A stretch of 64,000 nucleotides of DNA from Prevotella sp. UBA6994 (GCA_002449845.1 DJXW01000016.1:456855-520854), one strand, 5' to 3'. Positions 43,111 to 52,532 are shown, numbered from the stretch's first letter. Notes: generated from the sequence alone by a model not told the origin. Translations and numbers: made by a program.

Positions 43111-44295
43111 ATGAAATTCAGCGAGGTTATAGGACAGAAAGAGGCTATACTGCGATTGCAGAAAATGGTTGACGAAGACCGTGTACCACATGCCATGATG
43201 CTCTGCGGACCTACGGGTAACGGAAAAATGGCGTTGGCATTGGCAATGGCTTCTTATCTGCTGGGAGAAAGAGAGGAAGAAGCCGTGGATGATGGTTTGT
43301 TCAGTATTGAACGTTGCCAACGTTCAACACAGGAAGTCCAGCACTCTAAAAATGCCGAGGCAATGCTAAAGAAATGGCAACATCCTGACTTGCATTTCTC
43401 TTATCCCGTGATTAGACCTACAGGAAAATCGGCTGAGCACAAAATGGTAAGCGACGATTTCACCAAGGAATGGCATGAATTGTTAATGGACGGACCTTAT
43501 TTCACGCTCGACCAATGGTTAGATGCCATGAAAGCAGCTAACCAACAAGCCATCATCGGTGCAGGGGAAAGCGATGACCTTACACGCAAGTTGAGCTTGA
43601 AATCCAGTCAAGGTGGATATAAGGTTAGTTTGATTTGGTTGCCAGAAAGGATGAATCAAGAATGTGCCAACAAACTCCTCAAGCTACTCGAAGAACCTCC
43701 TGCCAAGACCGTTTTTATCATGGTTAGCGAGGCTCCCGAGCAATTGATGGAAACCATACGTAGCAGAACGCAACGCATTGACATCAAACGTATTGACGAA
43801 AAAGACATAGAAGAAGCTCTCATCAAACGCAGGGGCATAGAGACTGAGACCGCACATCGCATAGCAAGACTGTCGAACGGCAATTGGCTCAAAGCCATCA
43901 ACACACTGGAAGTTGGCAATGAGAACAGTCAATTCCTTGAAATGTTTATCTCATTGATGCGTCTCGCCTATACACGCAACGTGAAAGAATTAAAGAAATG
44001 GAGTGAAACGGTGGCTGGGTATGGCAGGGAAAGACAGAAGCGAATGCTCTGCTATTTCATGCAGATGATTCGTGAAAACTTCATGTACAACTTTCATGTG
44101 GCGGAAGTGAATTACATGTCGGAAGAGGAAGAAAACTTTGCAAAGAACTTCGCCCGATTCATCAACGAGGCTAATGTGATAGAAATCAATAATCTATTGG
44201 CACTCGCTCATCGAGATATAGGACAAAACGCCAATGGCAAGATCGTTTTCTTTGACCTTGCCTTGCAAATGATAGTACTGTTAATAAAAAAATAA
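43111..44295 (+). CDS. holB: DNA polymerase III delta' subunit (HolB-like)
   Basis: A 394-residue clamp-loader protein. The Walker A region is LCGPTGNGKMALALAMASYL (GPTGNGKM), sensor and lid parts follow as YKVSLIWLPERMNQECANKL and LLEEPPAKTVFIMVSEAPEQ, then RSRTQRI (SRC-like motif with Thr). The segment around RCQRSTQEVQHSKNAEAMLK, where delta' proteins carry a four-Cys zinc module before HPDLHF, keeps only one Cys. The delta' subunit helps load the sliding clamp. It lies directly upstream of ricT, the conserved order in Bacteroidota. Confidence 0.88.
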   Translation: MKFSEVIGQKEAILRLQKMVDEDRVPHAMMLCGPTGNGKMALALAMASYLLGEREEEAVDDGLFSIERCQRSTQEVQHSKNAEAMLKKWQHPDLHFSYPVIRPTGKSAEHKMVSDDFTKEWHELLMDGPYFTLDQWLDAMKAANQQAIIGAGESDDLTRKLSLKSSQGGYKVSLIWLPERMNQECANKLLKLLEEPPAKTVFIMVSEAPEQLMETIRSRTQRIDIKRIDEKDIEEALIKRRGIETETAHRIARLSNGNWLKAINTLEVGNENSQFLEMFISLMRLAYTRNVKELKKWSETVAGYGRERQKRMLCYFMQMIRENFMYNFHVAEVNYMSEEEENFAKNFARFINEANVIEINNLLALAHRDIGQNANGKIVFFDLALQMIVLLIKK

Positions 44296-44297
44296 GA

Positions 44298-45467
44298 ATG
44301 GAATTTAAAGATATGGAATTTCACGTGTTTCGTGACTCCGACAGAGGACTATCCCATAAGGGTTGCGGAAGACAAGATAACAAGTTGAACACTTACGACT
44401 GGTTGGCTGACGTTCCAGGTAACAACGAAGATACCGACTTGGTGGAAGTGCAATTCAAGAACACTCGCAAGGGGTATTACCATAACGTAAACAAACTTGA
44501 ACTGAAAAAAGGTGACATCGTTGCCGTGGAAGCAAGCCCTGGTCATGACATCGGTGTGGTGACTCTGACGGGAAGACTGGTGAAGCTGCAACTCAAGAAA
44601 GCTAACCTCAAGTCGGCTGACGACATCAAGCGCGTGTTTAGGTTTGCCAAGCAAAGCGACATGGACAAATACTTCGAGGCAAAAAGTCGGGAACACGCCA
44701 CAATGATACAGAGTAGGCAAATTGCCAAGGATTTGGGATTGCAGATGAAAATCGGCGACGTGGAATATCAAGGAGACGGAAACAAGGCTATCTTCTATTA
44801 TATCGCCGATGACCGAGTGGACTTCCGACAACTCATCAAGGTATTGGCAGAGACCTTCCACGTGAGAATAGAAATGAAGCAGATTGGTGCAAGACAAGAG
44901 GCAGGGCGCATTGGCGGTACAGGACCATGCGGTAGAGAACTGTGTTGTGCTACATGGATGAAGAATTTCGTCAGTGTGAGCACGAATGCTGCTCGTTTCC
45001 AAGACATTTCACTTAATCCACAGAAACTGGCAGGTATGTGTGCCAAATTAAAATGTTGCCTCAACTATGAAGTTGATGATTACATGGAAGCTTCACGCAA
45101 CTTGCCGAGCAAGGAGGTGGTTCTGCAAACATTGGACAATGAATACTATTTGTTTAAGACTGATATCCTCTCCGGAATGGTTACCTACTCCACCGACAAG
45201 GGAGTGGCAGCCAATTTGGAAACAATCACTGCCCAACGAGCCAAGGACATCATCGACATGAACAAACAAGGCGAGAAGCCATTGTCTCTAACCGAAGACG
45301 GAAACATTAGAGAACACAGAGGACACACCGACTTGTTGGCAGGAGCAGACATCAGTAGGTTTGACAAGAGTAAACGCAAAAAGAAAAGAAACAACAAGTC
45401 GCCACAGAATGCGAAACATAATGGAGGTAACTCACCCAAGAAGCAAGACCCACAACAAACTGAATAA
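44298..45467 (+). CDS. ricT: PSP1-domain protein RicT (YaaT-like)
   Basis: A 389-residue protein with the PSP1 domain: VEVQFKNTRKGYYHNVNKLE, ELKKGDIVAVEASPGHDIGV, the central RVDFRQLIKVLAETFHVRIE, and the Cys-rich GPCGRELCCATWMKNF followed by MCAKLKCCLNYEVDDY, which binds iron-sulfur clusters in the B. subtilis Ric complex. The C-terminus is Lys/Asn-rich and disordered. In Firmicutes it takes part in RNA-processing control; in Bacteroidota it is conserved between the delta' gene and gldH, as here, and its role is not settled. Confidence 0.9.
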   Translation: MEFKDMEFHVFRDSDRGLSHKGCGRQDNKLNTYDWLADVPGNNEDTDLVEVQFKNTRKGYYHNVNKLELKKGDIVAVEASPGHDIGVVTLTGRLVKLQLKKANLKSADDIKRVFRFAKQSDMDKYFEAKSREHATMIQSRQIAKDLGLQMKIGDVEYQGDGNKAIFYYIADDRVDFRQLIKVLAETFHVRIEMKQIGARQEAGRIGGTGPCGRELCCATWMKNFVSVSTNAARFQDISLNPQKLAGMCAKLKCCLNYEVDDYMEASRNLPSKEVVLQTLDNEYYLFKTDILSGMVTYSTDKGVAANLETITAQRAKDIIDMNKQGEKPLSLTEDGNIREHRGHTDLLAGADISRFDKSKRKKKRNNKSPQNAKHNGGNSPKKQDPQQTE

Positions 45468-45480
45468 GGAAAGGTAATCC

Positions 45481-45963
45481 ATGAAAAAATTGCCGTTTCA
45501 TTTCAACGTCTCACATACAATAATGTCAGCAGTTTTGTTGCTGACATTATTGTCATGTAACGACAATATCGTATATTACCATTACATCTCTACCCCTCTG
45601 TCTGGTTGGGATAAGAACGACACGCTTTATTTTTATTTGCCCAAGACAAAAGTGGAAGGTAATTATAGCGTAGATTTAGGACTACGGGTGAACGATGCCT
45701 ATCCTTTTACCAGTTTGACTCTTATTATCCAAAAGACTTTTTTTCCTTCCATGACAGTCTCTTCCGATACGATTCGATGTAGATTGAGAGACGAGAAAGG
45801 TGAACCAAGAAGACAAGGAGTGAGTTATTACCAACACACGTTTCACATTGATGACTTGCAACTACAGCAAGACGACTCTGTTCAGGTGAACATCAGGCAT
45901 AACATGAAACGTGAAATGTTACCAGGAATAGGTGACGTGGGCATCGTGATGAAACAATACTAA
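45481..45963 (+). CDS. gldH: Gliding motility lipoprotein GldH
   Basis: A 160-residue lipoprotein: LLLTLLSCND gives the lipidated Cys26, and the body YYHYISTPLSGWDKNDTLYF, LGLRVNDAYPFTSLTLIIQK and GIGDVGIVMKQY matches GldH. GldH is needed for gliding and T9SS-linked motility in Flavobacteria, yet is kept in non-gliding Bacteroidales. It is the last gene of the metF-holB-ricT-gldH run and ends in a 4-bp overlap with the convergent rodA. Confidence 0.88.
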   Translation: MKKLPFHFNVSHTIMSAVLLLTLLSCNDNIVYYHYISTPLSGWDKNDTLYFYLPKTKVEGNYSVDLGLRVNDAYPFTSLTLIIQKTFFPSMTVSSDTIRCRLRDEKGEPRRQGVSYYQHTFHIDDLQLQQDDSVQVNIRHNMKREMLPGIGDVGIVMKQY

Positions 45964-47429
45964 GTTCTAATCAGATTTCTTCCTGCATCTATTCGCAAGA
46001 AGATGAACAACAAGAATGTAAAGCCCCACAGCGAACTTCCACCGTAGCTGAAGAATGGTAACGGTATTCCAATAACGGGAGTAAGACCAAGTACCATTCC
46101 TACGTTGATAAACACATGGAATAAGAATATGCTGAGTACACAATAGCCATAAACCCTGCCAAACTTAAACGGTTGGCGTTCTGCCAGATGAATGAGTCGT
46201 AATATCAAAGCCAAGAACAACAGTAGTACACCTGCCGACCCAAAGAATCCTTCCTCTTCACCTACCGTACAGAAGATAAAATCCGTGTCTTGTTCTGGTA
46301 CAAACTTCAATTTTGTCTGTGTACCATTAAGAAAACCTTTTCCCAACAATCCTCCCGAGCCAATGGCAATCTCACTCTGATGCACATTATAGCCAGCACC
46401 AGCCAAGTCTTCCTCCAAGCCCAACAACACGTTAATCCTCACTCGTTGATGTGGTTTCATCACATCGTTTAGTACATAGTCGGCAGAATAGAAAAACGCT
46501 ACCGATCCCATCGTAAACAAGGATATTAAAAAGTAATCTCTCAGTCGTTGGCTCATACTCTGATAAATCAGGTAACCGATAAGACCTGCACACAAGGCAA
46601 GTTGCACCCAAACGATGTCGAAGGGAATGACAAACTCAGAAAACAACAAGAAAATAAGTGTGATGGCAAAGGAATAATACAATATCAATCGTGAGCGCTT
46701 CTTATCCTTGCAATACACATAAACCATCGCAGCAGAGAAAATCTGTATGGACAGCAACACGATGAATTTACCCACTGACGTTGGCGTGTCCCACAACCAA
46801 TTATGCTCGTACTTGATGCCCACAACAAAATAGAACACCAAAGCCACACCCGTAAACAAGATGCTTCCTGGCATTCCGTCACGATAAAAGACAAGAAAGA
46901 ACGACAAATACACCAATGCCGAACCGGTTTCTTTCTGTGCCACAATCAGCAACATGGGCAAGAACACCATCGCACATGCCTTGATGAAATGGCGCGTTTG
47001 TTGGATATTAAAGCCGAAGGTACTCATCAACTTTGCCACAGCCAATGCCGTAGCAAACTTGGCAAACTCAGCAGGTTGAAAACGCAATGGTCCTAACACA
47101 ATCCAAGAACGAGAACCTTTGATTTCGTGAGGATTGAATATGGTAAAAAACAAAAGAATACAAAACAACCCAAACACGATATAGGCAAAGGTATCATAAA
47201 AACGGTCATCAAGCATGATAAGCACAAATCCTAAACAGATTGAAGTGCCTATCCACAAGATTTGCATACCAGAACGAGTATCCAAACTAAAAATGTCCGT
47301 GTCACCGTAGGTATAAGAAGCACCGCAAACACTGAGCCAACCAAAAGTAAGCAAAGCCAGATAGATGCCAACCGTCCACCAGTCGAGTGAACCAAGTACA
47401 CTGGGTTGTTTTTCAGTTCCTTGAACCAT
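45960..47429 (-). CDS. rodA: Rod-shape-determining protein RodA (SEDS glycosyltransferase)
   Basis: A 489-residue polytopic SEDS peptidoglycan polymerase of the elongasome. Landmarks: IKGSRSWIVLGPLRFQPAEF near residue 110, RDGMPGSILFTGVALVFYF, then EIAIGSGGLLGKGFLNGTQT, LKFVPEQDTDFIFCTVGEEE and the ending GIPLPFFSYGGSSLWGF. It joins lipid II units and works with PBP2. ATG 47429 is preferred over a GTG at 47435; either overlaps the upstream mrdA. It is the last gene of the mreB-mreC-mreD-mrdA-rodA operon. Confidence 0.95.
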   Translation of the reverse strand: MVQGTEKQPSVLGSLDWWTVGIYLALLTFGWLSVCGASYTYGDTDIFSLDTRSGMQILWIGTSICLGFVLIMLDDRFYDTFAYIVFGLFCILLFFTIFNPHEIKGSRSWIVLGPLRFQPAEFAKFATALAVAKLMSTFGFNIQQTRHFIKACAMVFLPMLLIVAQKETGSALVYLSFFLVFYRDGMPGSILFTGVALVFYFVVGIKYEHNWLWDTPTSVGKFIVLLSIQIFSAAMVYVYCKDKKRSRLILYYSFAITLIFLLFSEFVIPFDIVWVQLALCAGLIGYLIYQSMSQRLRDYFLISLFTMGSVAFFYSADYVLNDVMKPHQRVRINVLLGLEEDLAGAGYNVHQSEIAIGSGGLLGKGFLNGTQTKLKFVPEQDTDFIFCTVGEEEGFFGSAGVLLLFLALILRLIHLAERQPFKFGRVYGYCVLSIFLFHVFINVGMVLGLTPVIGIPLPFFSYGGSSLWGFTFLLFIFLRIDAGRNLIRT

Positions 47430-49287
47430 TTGCACTATTTTTATAAATGTAATCGTAACTAATATGGCGACTCTGGAAATAATTCGCCCGTATCTGAGAA
47501 CTCTTAGACAGTTCTCCCTTGATATATTGCTCCATCATCAACGCTCCGATAGGCACACCAAACTGAGCACCAAAGCCTCCATTCTCCACATAAACAGCGA
47601 TGGCTATCTTAGGATTTTCCATCGGTGCAAATCCCATAAACACAGAGTGGTCACGACCTCTGTTTTGTGCTGTTCCCGTCTTTCCGCACACGGCATAATC
47701 AGAGCGGTTGGCTGCTCTACACGTTCCCCCAAGCACAGACGAACGCATACCCATGACCACCCATTCGTATGCTTGTTTGCTGACCTTGGTATAATGGCGA
47801 CGCGTAAACGTAGTATCCAAAGCTTCGCCTTGAATCTTACGCACTACATGAGGCACGTAATAATACCCACGGTTGGCAATGGTGGCTCCCAGGTTGGCAA
47901 TTTGCAAAGGCGTCAGGTTGACCTCACCTTGTCCGATGGAAATACTGATGACGGTCAAGCCATTCCAGGAATTCTTGTATGCCCTATCGTAAAACTCAGC
48001 ATTGGGAATCATACCTCGTTTCTCACCTGGTAAGTCAACACCCAACTTATACCCAAATCCCATCGACACCATGTAGTCGCGCCAAATATTCATGGCTTGT
48101 TGCACATTCTTGTATCTGTCCCTGTCAGACATCATGTCGTAAAAGCCCCAACAAAAGTAACCGTTGCAGGATGTACTGATGGCTGGAACAAGACTCAATG
48201 GTGATGGGTGACCATGACAGCCAACCCTCAATCCACGAAACACGAACCCATGATGGCATGAATAAGCGGTTTGGGGCGTGATAATTCCTTCATTGAGAAA
48301 CGTCAATGCTTGTGAGGTCTTAAAAGTAGAACCAGGAGGATATTGTCCCATGATAGAACGGTTGAGCAACGGTTTTCGTACATCTTTCTGCAGAGCCTGA
48401 TGTCCCTTACCACGCTGACGACCTACCATGTTACGGGGATCATACGTAGGTGACGACACCATACACAACACCTCTCCCGTAGAGGGTTCTATTGCCACTA
48501 TACTACCTATCTTGCCTTGCATCAAACGTTCGCCCAGAGCCTGTAGCTTGAGGTCGATACTTAATGTCAGGTCTTTACCTGCAATGGGACGGGTGTCATA
48601 CTCGCCATTCTTGTACCTTCCCTGTATTCTACCATGAGCATCACGCAAAAGAATCTGAACACCTTTCTGTCCACGCAGTTGTTTTTCATAATATCGCTCA
48701 ACACCCAACTTACCAGCATAATCGCCAGGCGAATAGTAGTCGTCTTCCTTGATGTCACTGGTTGAGACTTCTCCTACATCACCCAGCACATGGGCTGCGT
48801 AAGGATAGTTGTATTGCCTGATGCTACGTTTCTGTACGTAAAAGCCTGGGAAACGAAACATCTTCTCGAAAAACACACTGAACTCCTTGTCGGAAAGTTG
48901 ACTCATGAACAACTGCTGCGTGAATCGTGAATAGCCAGGGTTTTTGCTACGATCCTTGATGTCTCTCATGCGCTGGTCGAAAAACTCTTTCGTTATACCC
49001 AACGTACGACAAAACTCCAGTGTATCCAACTTCCCGTTTGCCTCGCTCATGATAACCATCACGTCGTAGGCAGCTTGATTGTAAACCAACAACTCCCCAT
49101 GACGGTCTGATATTGCGCCTCGTGAGGGAAATTCGATTTTCTTCAAGAAGGCATTGGAGTCAGCATTTCGCTTATAGTCATCACTCAGCAATTGCAAGGT
49201 GAATAAGCGAATGATATAAATGACGACAATGGCAATAGCCACTCCGCCAATCACGATTCTTCTCTTTTCAAGTTCAAAATCCTTCAC
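47413..49287 (-). CDS. mrdA: Penicillin-binding protein 2
   Basis: A 624-residue class B transpeptidase for cell elongation. An N-terminal membrane anchor (residues 12-32), then the PBP dimerisation domain beginning IEFPSRGAISDRHGELLVYN, and the transpeptidase domain with SxxK at Ser320-Lys323 (GSTFK), SxN as SCN at 373-375, and KTG at 536-538 (GKTGTAQN). It crosslinks glycan made by RodA in the periplasm. It overlaps rodA downstream by about 17 bp and follows mreD by 27 bp. Confidence 0.96.
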   Translation of the reverse strand: MKDFELEKRRIVIGGVAIAIVVIYIIRLFTLQLLSDDYKRNADSNAFLKKIEFPSRGAISDRHGELLVYNQAAYDVMVIMSEANGKLDTLEFCRTLGITKEFFDQRMRDIKDRSKNPGYSRFTQQLFMSQLSDKEFSVFFEKMFRFPGFYVQKRSIRQYNYPYAAHVLGDVGEVSTSDIKEDDYYSPGDYAGKLGVERYYEKQLRGQKGVQILLRDAHGRIQGRYKNGEYDTRPIAGKDLTLSIDLKLQALGERLMQGKIGSIVAIEPSTGEVLCMVSSPTYDPRNMVGRQRGKGHQALQKDVRKPLLNRSIMGQYPPGSTFKTSQALTFLNEGIITPQTAYSCHHGFVFRGLRVGCHGHPSPLSLVPAISTSCNGYFCWGFYDMMSDRDRYKNVQQAMNIWRDYMVSMGFGYKLGVDLPGEKRGMIPNAEFYDRAYKNSWNGLTVISISIGQGEVNLTPLQIANLGATIANRGYYYVPHVVRKIQGEALDTTFTRRHYTKVSKQAYEWVVMGMRSSVLGGTCRAANRSDYAVCGKTGTAQNRGRDHSVFMGFAPMENPKIAIAVYVENGGFGAQFGVPIGALMMEQYIKGELSKSSQIRANYFQSRHISYDYIYKNSANGSRN

Positions 49288-49314
49288 GCTTCAGTAGTAA
49301 ATCTATGAAAAAGA

Positions 49315-49818
49315 TTATGATGAGGTACGCAATCTCTCTACCGAGATAATCAAAAGGGCTGTCAATGCCGTAGAACCGAACACACTACCAAGCCATTGCA
49401 ACCAATGAAACAGGTTGAAGGCTTCTAAGGTATAGAAGGTCAGGCAATAAATGAAAACGAGTAACACCGTGTACCATGAATACTTGGAATTACCCAGTGT
49501 TTTCATCGTTGGTTGAAAATTCTCCTGACTGTCGCGTGGCATAAACAATTCCAGCATGTAAGGTTGAATCAATCCTATCAATGTCATCGAAGCCGCACCA
49601 ACGCCTGGAGTGTTAGAAACCATGTCAACACAAAGTCCTATCGCAAAGCACCACGCCAACACTCCCCATCGGGGATAGTTGATACGAAAAGTCAGGGTTA
49701 TATAGACATACATCATGGGCGTAATGCAATCAAACAAACAAATCTGGTTGCATATCAATGCTTGTACCAACAGCAGAAGCACAAACATGAAAATATACCA
49801 TAGAAGTTCAAACTTCAT
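49315..49818 (-). CDS. mreD: Rod-shape-determining protein MreD
   Basis: A 167-residue inner-membrane protein with about five hydrophobic segments. ICLFDCITPMMYVYITLTF and GVLAWCFAIGLCVDMVSNTP (the G-x-x-D motif) match Bacteroidota MreD. It is a part of the elongasome scaffold. It overlaps the end of mreC by 4 bp and lies just upstream of mrdA. The C-terminal end is Ser/Arg-rich. Confidence 0.88.
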   Translation of the reverse strand: MKFELLWYIFMFVLLLLVQALICNQICLFDCITPMMYVYITLTFRINYPRWGVLAWCFAIGLCVDMVSNTPGVGAASMTLIGLIQPYMLELFMPRDSQENFQPTMKTLGNSKYSWYTVLLVFIYCLTFYTLEAFNLFHWLQWLGSVFGSTALTALLIISVERLRTSS

Positions 49819-50732
49819 CTATTCTCGCCCGTATTTTGAAAACCTTCCTTATTCTCAACCACATTCTTTTCCTTGGCCTTGATACCAAGACTGTCCTGCG
49901 CCTCGTGCATGATGTCTATTCTTTCTTTCATCAAGGCATCGTCGATAACACATACGTCACGCAAGTTGCCAAAGTCGGTGGACAGTTTCACCAACAAACG
50001 ATACGACAAGCCATCAGACGAGTTGTAAACGCGCATGATGGTACCCACCAATATTCCTTGTGGGAATACGGATGAATAACCACTCGTTACCACCTTGTCG
50101 TATATCTTGAACTGAGCGTGACGAGGCACATCATCCAAATAGGCATACGCCGAAGAACCGCCTTCCCAACACAAATAGCCGAAATAGTTTCGCTTTTGGA
50201 TGGTACAACTGATATTGGAACTGGAATTGAGGATTGGGATGATTACCGAGTAATGGCGGGAAACCATATACACGATTCCCACGATACCATTACCGCTCAC
50301 CACACCCATATCACGTCTTACCCCATCGGCAGAACCCTTATTGATGGTCATAAGATTGTTGCGCTTGCTCAACTCATTGCTTACCACCTTGGCAGGAATC
50401 AACTTGTACTCTTGCAACATACGCAACTGTTCCCGATAGAGAATGCTGGAATCGCCAGAAGCACTTTCTAACTGTCTGGTCAACGAAGCCACCTGGCGTT
50501 CCAGATAAGCGTTACGGTAAGTAAGTTGCTCATTGATCTTTGCCAATGAGAAAAACGACTCCACGTCAGAACTCCATTCCAACATCTTTCCCGACACCGC
50601 ATTGGCGGACGAGAACCACACGCTCCCTTGATAGCTATTATATTGAAATAGCAAAACAAAACTCACGACCTCCAGCAGCACAAAAACAAACCAGTGGTTG
50701 TATTTTGCCAAAAAAGCTATGAGGTTACGCAT
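49815..50732 (-). CDS. mreC: Rod-shape-determining protein MreC
   Basis: A 305-residue bitopic protein: one N-terminal membrane segment (residues 15-35), a coiled-coil region around residues 60-95 (INEQLTYRNAYLERQVASLT), and the periplasmic beta-barrel pair with LMTINKGSADGVRRDMGVVS, GNGIVGIVYMVSRHYSVIIP and YDKVVTSGYSSVFPQGILVG, which are MreC signature regions. It links MreB to PBP2/RodA. It is 3 bp downstream of mreB. Confidence 0.94.
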   Translation of the reverse strand: MRNLIAFLAKYNHWFVFVLLEVVSFVLLFQYNSYQGSVWFSSANAVSGKMLEWSSDVESFFSLAKINEQLTYRNAYLERQVASLTRQLESASGDSSILYREQLRMLQEYKLIPAKVVSNELSKRNNLMTINKGSADGVRRDMGVVSGNGIVGIVYMVSRHYSVIIPILNSSSNISCTIQKRNYFGYLCWEGGSSAYAYLDDVPRHAQFKIYDKVVTSGYSSVFPQGILVGTIMRVYNSSDGLSYRLLVKLSTDFGNLRDVCVIDDALMKERIDIMHEAQDSLGIKAKEKNVVENKEGFQNTGENR

Positions 50733-50735
50733 TTG

Positions 50736-51758
50736 TTATCTCATCAAGAAAGAGAATTTATCTACGTTCTTCAATGCTACGCCAGCACCTCTTGCCACAC
50801 TGTGCAATGGGTCTTCTGCGATATGGAAGTCGATATGAATCTTGTCCTTCAAGCGTCTGTCAAGTCCACGAAGCAATGCACCGCCTCCAGTGAGGAAGAT
50901 ACCATTGTGTACAATGTCGGCATACAACTCTGGTGGTGTCTTCTCCAAGGCAGACAACACTGCATTCTCAATCTTGGCAACGGTCTTGTCCAAGCAATGT
51001 GCAATCTCCTGATAGCAAACGGGTACCTCCATTGGCAATGCAGTGATACGGTTAGGACCATGTACCACGTAGTCTTCTGGTCCCTCATCGCCAAGGTCGG
51101 TCAAGGCAGAACCCACGTGAATCTTGATACGTTCAGCCATACGCTCACTGACTTTCACGTTGTGCTGACGACTCATGTATTCTTGGATATCGGCAGTGAG
51201 GTCGTCACCAGCAATACGAATGGAGTTGTTGGAAACGATACCGCCCAAAGAAATCACGGCAATCTCCGTTGAGCCACCACCTATGTCAACAATCATGTTT
51301 CCTTCAGGTGCTTCCACATCTATACCTATACCAATAGCGGCTGCCATTGGTTCGAAAATCAAATATACGTCACGACCGTTGGCGTGCTCGGCACTGTCTC
51401 TAACGGCACGAAGTTCCACTTCAGTACTTCCTGAAGGTACACCAATCACCATACGCAACGAGGGTGAATAGAGTCTGTTGCCTGTGTGTACCATCTTAAT
51501 CAAGCCACGCATCATCAATTCGCACGCAGTAAAGTCGGCTATCACGCCATCACGCAATGGGCGAATCGTACGGATATTGTCGTGTGTTTTTTCATACATC
51601 AACTTAGCCTTCTCGCCTACTGCAATCATCTTGTCGGTATGGCGGTCGAGGGCAACGACAGAAGGTTCATCTACCACAATCTTATCATCACTGATGATGA
51701 TAGTATTGGCAGTACCCAAGTCCATCGCTATTTCCTGAATAAAAGAAAAAAATCCCAT
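50736..51758 (-). CDS. mreB: Rod-shape-determining protein MreB
   Basis: A 340-residue bacterial actin homologue. MDLGTANTIIISDD is the phosphate-1 motif, then VVALDRHTDKMIAVGEKAKL, IGVPSGSTEVELRAVRDSAE, FEPMAAAIGIGI, NMIVDIGGGSTEIAVISLGG (phosphate 2) and GIFLTGGGALLRGLDRRLKD (adenosine motif). It forms membrane-bound filaments guiding lateral wall synthesis. It is first of the mre genes, 141 bp after the purH fragment gene. Confidence 0.97.
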   Translation of the reverse strand: MGFFSFIQEIAMDLGTANTIIISDDKIVVDEPSVVALDRHTDKMIAVGEKAKLMYEKTHDNIRTIRPLRDGVIADFTACELMMRGLIKMVHTGNRLYSPSLRMVIGVPSGSTEVELRAVRDSAEHANGRDVYLIFEPMAAAIGIGIDVEAPEGNMIVDIGGGSTEIAVISLGGIVSNNSIRIAGDDLTADIQEYMSRQHNVKVSERMAERIKIHVGSALTDLGDEGPEDYVVHGPNRITALPMEVPVCYQEIAHCLDKTVAKIENAVLSALEKTPPELYADIVHNGIFLTGGGALLRGLDRRLKDKIHIDFHIAEDPLHSVARGAGVALKNVDKFSFLMR

Positions 51759-51817
51759 GTCTTAGTTTTGTTACTTATTTATTTGGTCAATTTTCTTGGG
51801 GAAGTAAGAGTTCAGAC

Positions 51818-51861
51818 ATCCTTCCTCATTCCCTGTTTCTCACAGGAAAGTAAGGAAGGAT
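51818..51861 (-). other. Nested hairpin between the PurH-domain gene and mreB
   Basis: ATCCTTCC (51818-51825) pairs with GGAAGGAT (51854-51861), with CCTGT/ACAGG nested inside. No U-run follows on the transcribed strand, so it is not a simple terminator. It may be a processing or regulatory structure. Confidence 0.4.
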
Positions 51862-51899
51862 TACATTGTCCATACTTCTCGTTTCCCTTCACATCTACA

Positions 51900-52496
51900 T
51901 TATTGTTTGCTAAACCAGTCGTGAATGGCTGTATCATAATGACTGCTCACCCCAAAGGCACGCTCCGCAAATTTCATACGGTCTTCCATCGTGGTCTGCG
52001 CACCCTTTTCGTTTAAGAGGTTAAGCAACATGCCATATTCAGCCTTGCTCGGAACGATAACTACATCCTTGAAGTTCTTTGCACCGGCACGAATCAGCGA
52101 GATACCACCTATATCTATCTTCTCGATGATGTCTTCCTGTGATGCTCCACTTGCCACAGTCTGCTCAAAGGGATACAAATCCACGATCACCAAGTCGATG
52201 GCAGGAATATCGTATTCCTTCATCTGCTCCAGGTCTCCCTCGTTGTCTCTACGAGCCAAGATTCCGCCAAACACTTTGGGATGCAAGGTTTTCACCCTAC
52301 CGCCTAAGATGGATGGATACGTGGTAACACTTTCCACCGTCTGGCAATCATATCCCAATGACTCGATGAACTTCTGCGTGCCACCTGTTGACAAGAACTT
52401 CACGCCTTCATCATTCAATTTCTTAAGCAACTCATCCAATCCGTCCTTGTGAAAAACGGAAACGAGTGCTGTCTTTATTTGTTTTGTCTCCATCAT
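51900..52496 (-). CDS. Stand-alone IMP cyclohydrolase (N-terminal half of PurH)
   Basis: A 198-residue protein equal to the N-terminal MGS-like IMP cyclohydrolase domain of PurH: KTALVSVFHKDGLDELLKKL, FLSTGGTQKFIESLG, SILGGRVKTLHPKVFGGILA, IDLVIVDLYPFEQTV and EKIDIGGISLIRAGAKNFKD. It ends at VSSHYDTAIHDWFSKQ, the linker that in full PurH (about 510 residues) leads into the AICAR transformylase domain. Past the stop, no transformylase coding is present in the 141 bp before mreB. The last step of IMP synthesis should work; the transformylase must be encoded elsewhere. The length appears genuine, not a frameshift. Confidence 0.9.
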   Translation of the reverse strand: MMETKQIKTALVSVFHKDGLDELLKKLNDEGVKFLSTGGTQKFIESLGYDCQTVESVTTYPSILGGRVKTLHPKVFGGILARRDNEGDLEQMKEYDIPAIDLVIVDLYPFEQTVASGASQEDIIEKIDIGGISLIRAGAKNFKDVVIVPSKAEYGMLLNLLNEKGAQTTMEDRMKFAERAFGVSSHYDTAIHDWFSKQ

Positions 52497-52524
52497 ATTA
52501 ACACTTCCTTTACTTATGAGAGCG

Positions 52525-52532
52525 CAAAGATA
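52525..52532 (-). promoter_or_regulatory. -7 element for the PurH-domain gene and perhaps the mre operon
   Basis: Minus strand TATCTTTG, exact consensus, 28 bp before the start codon at 52496. Confidence 0.6.

Noticed and set aside
51900..52496. Frameshifted full-length purH
   Set aside because: No transformylase motifs appear in any frame in the 141 bp before mreB, and the mre operon follows intact, so there is no room for the missing half.
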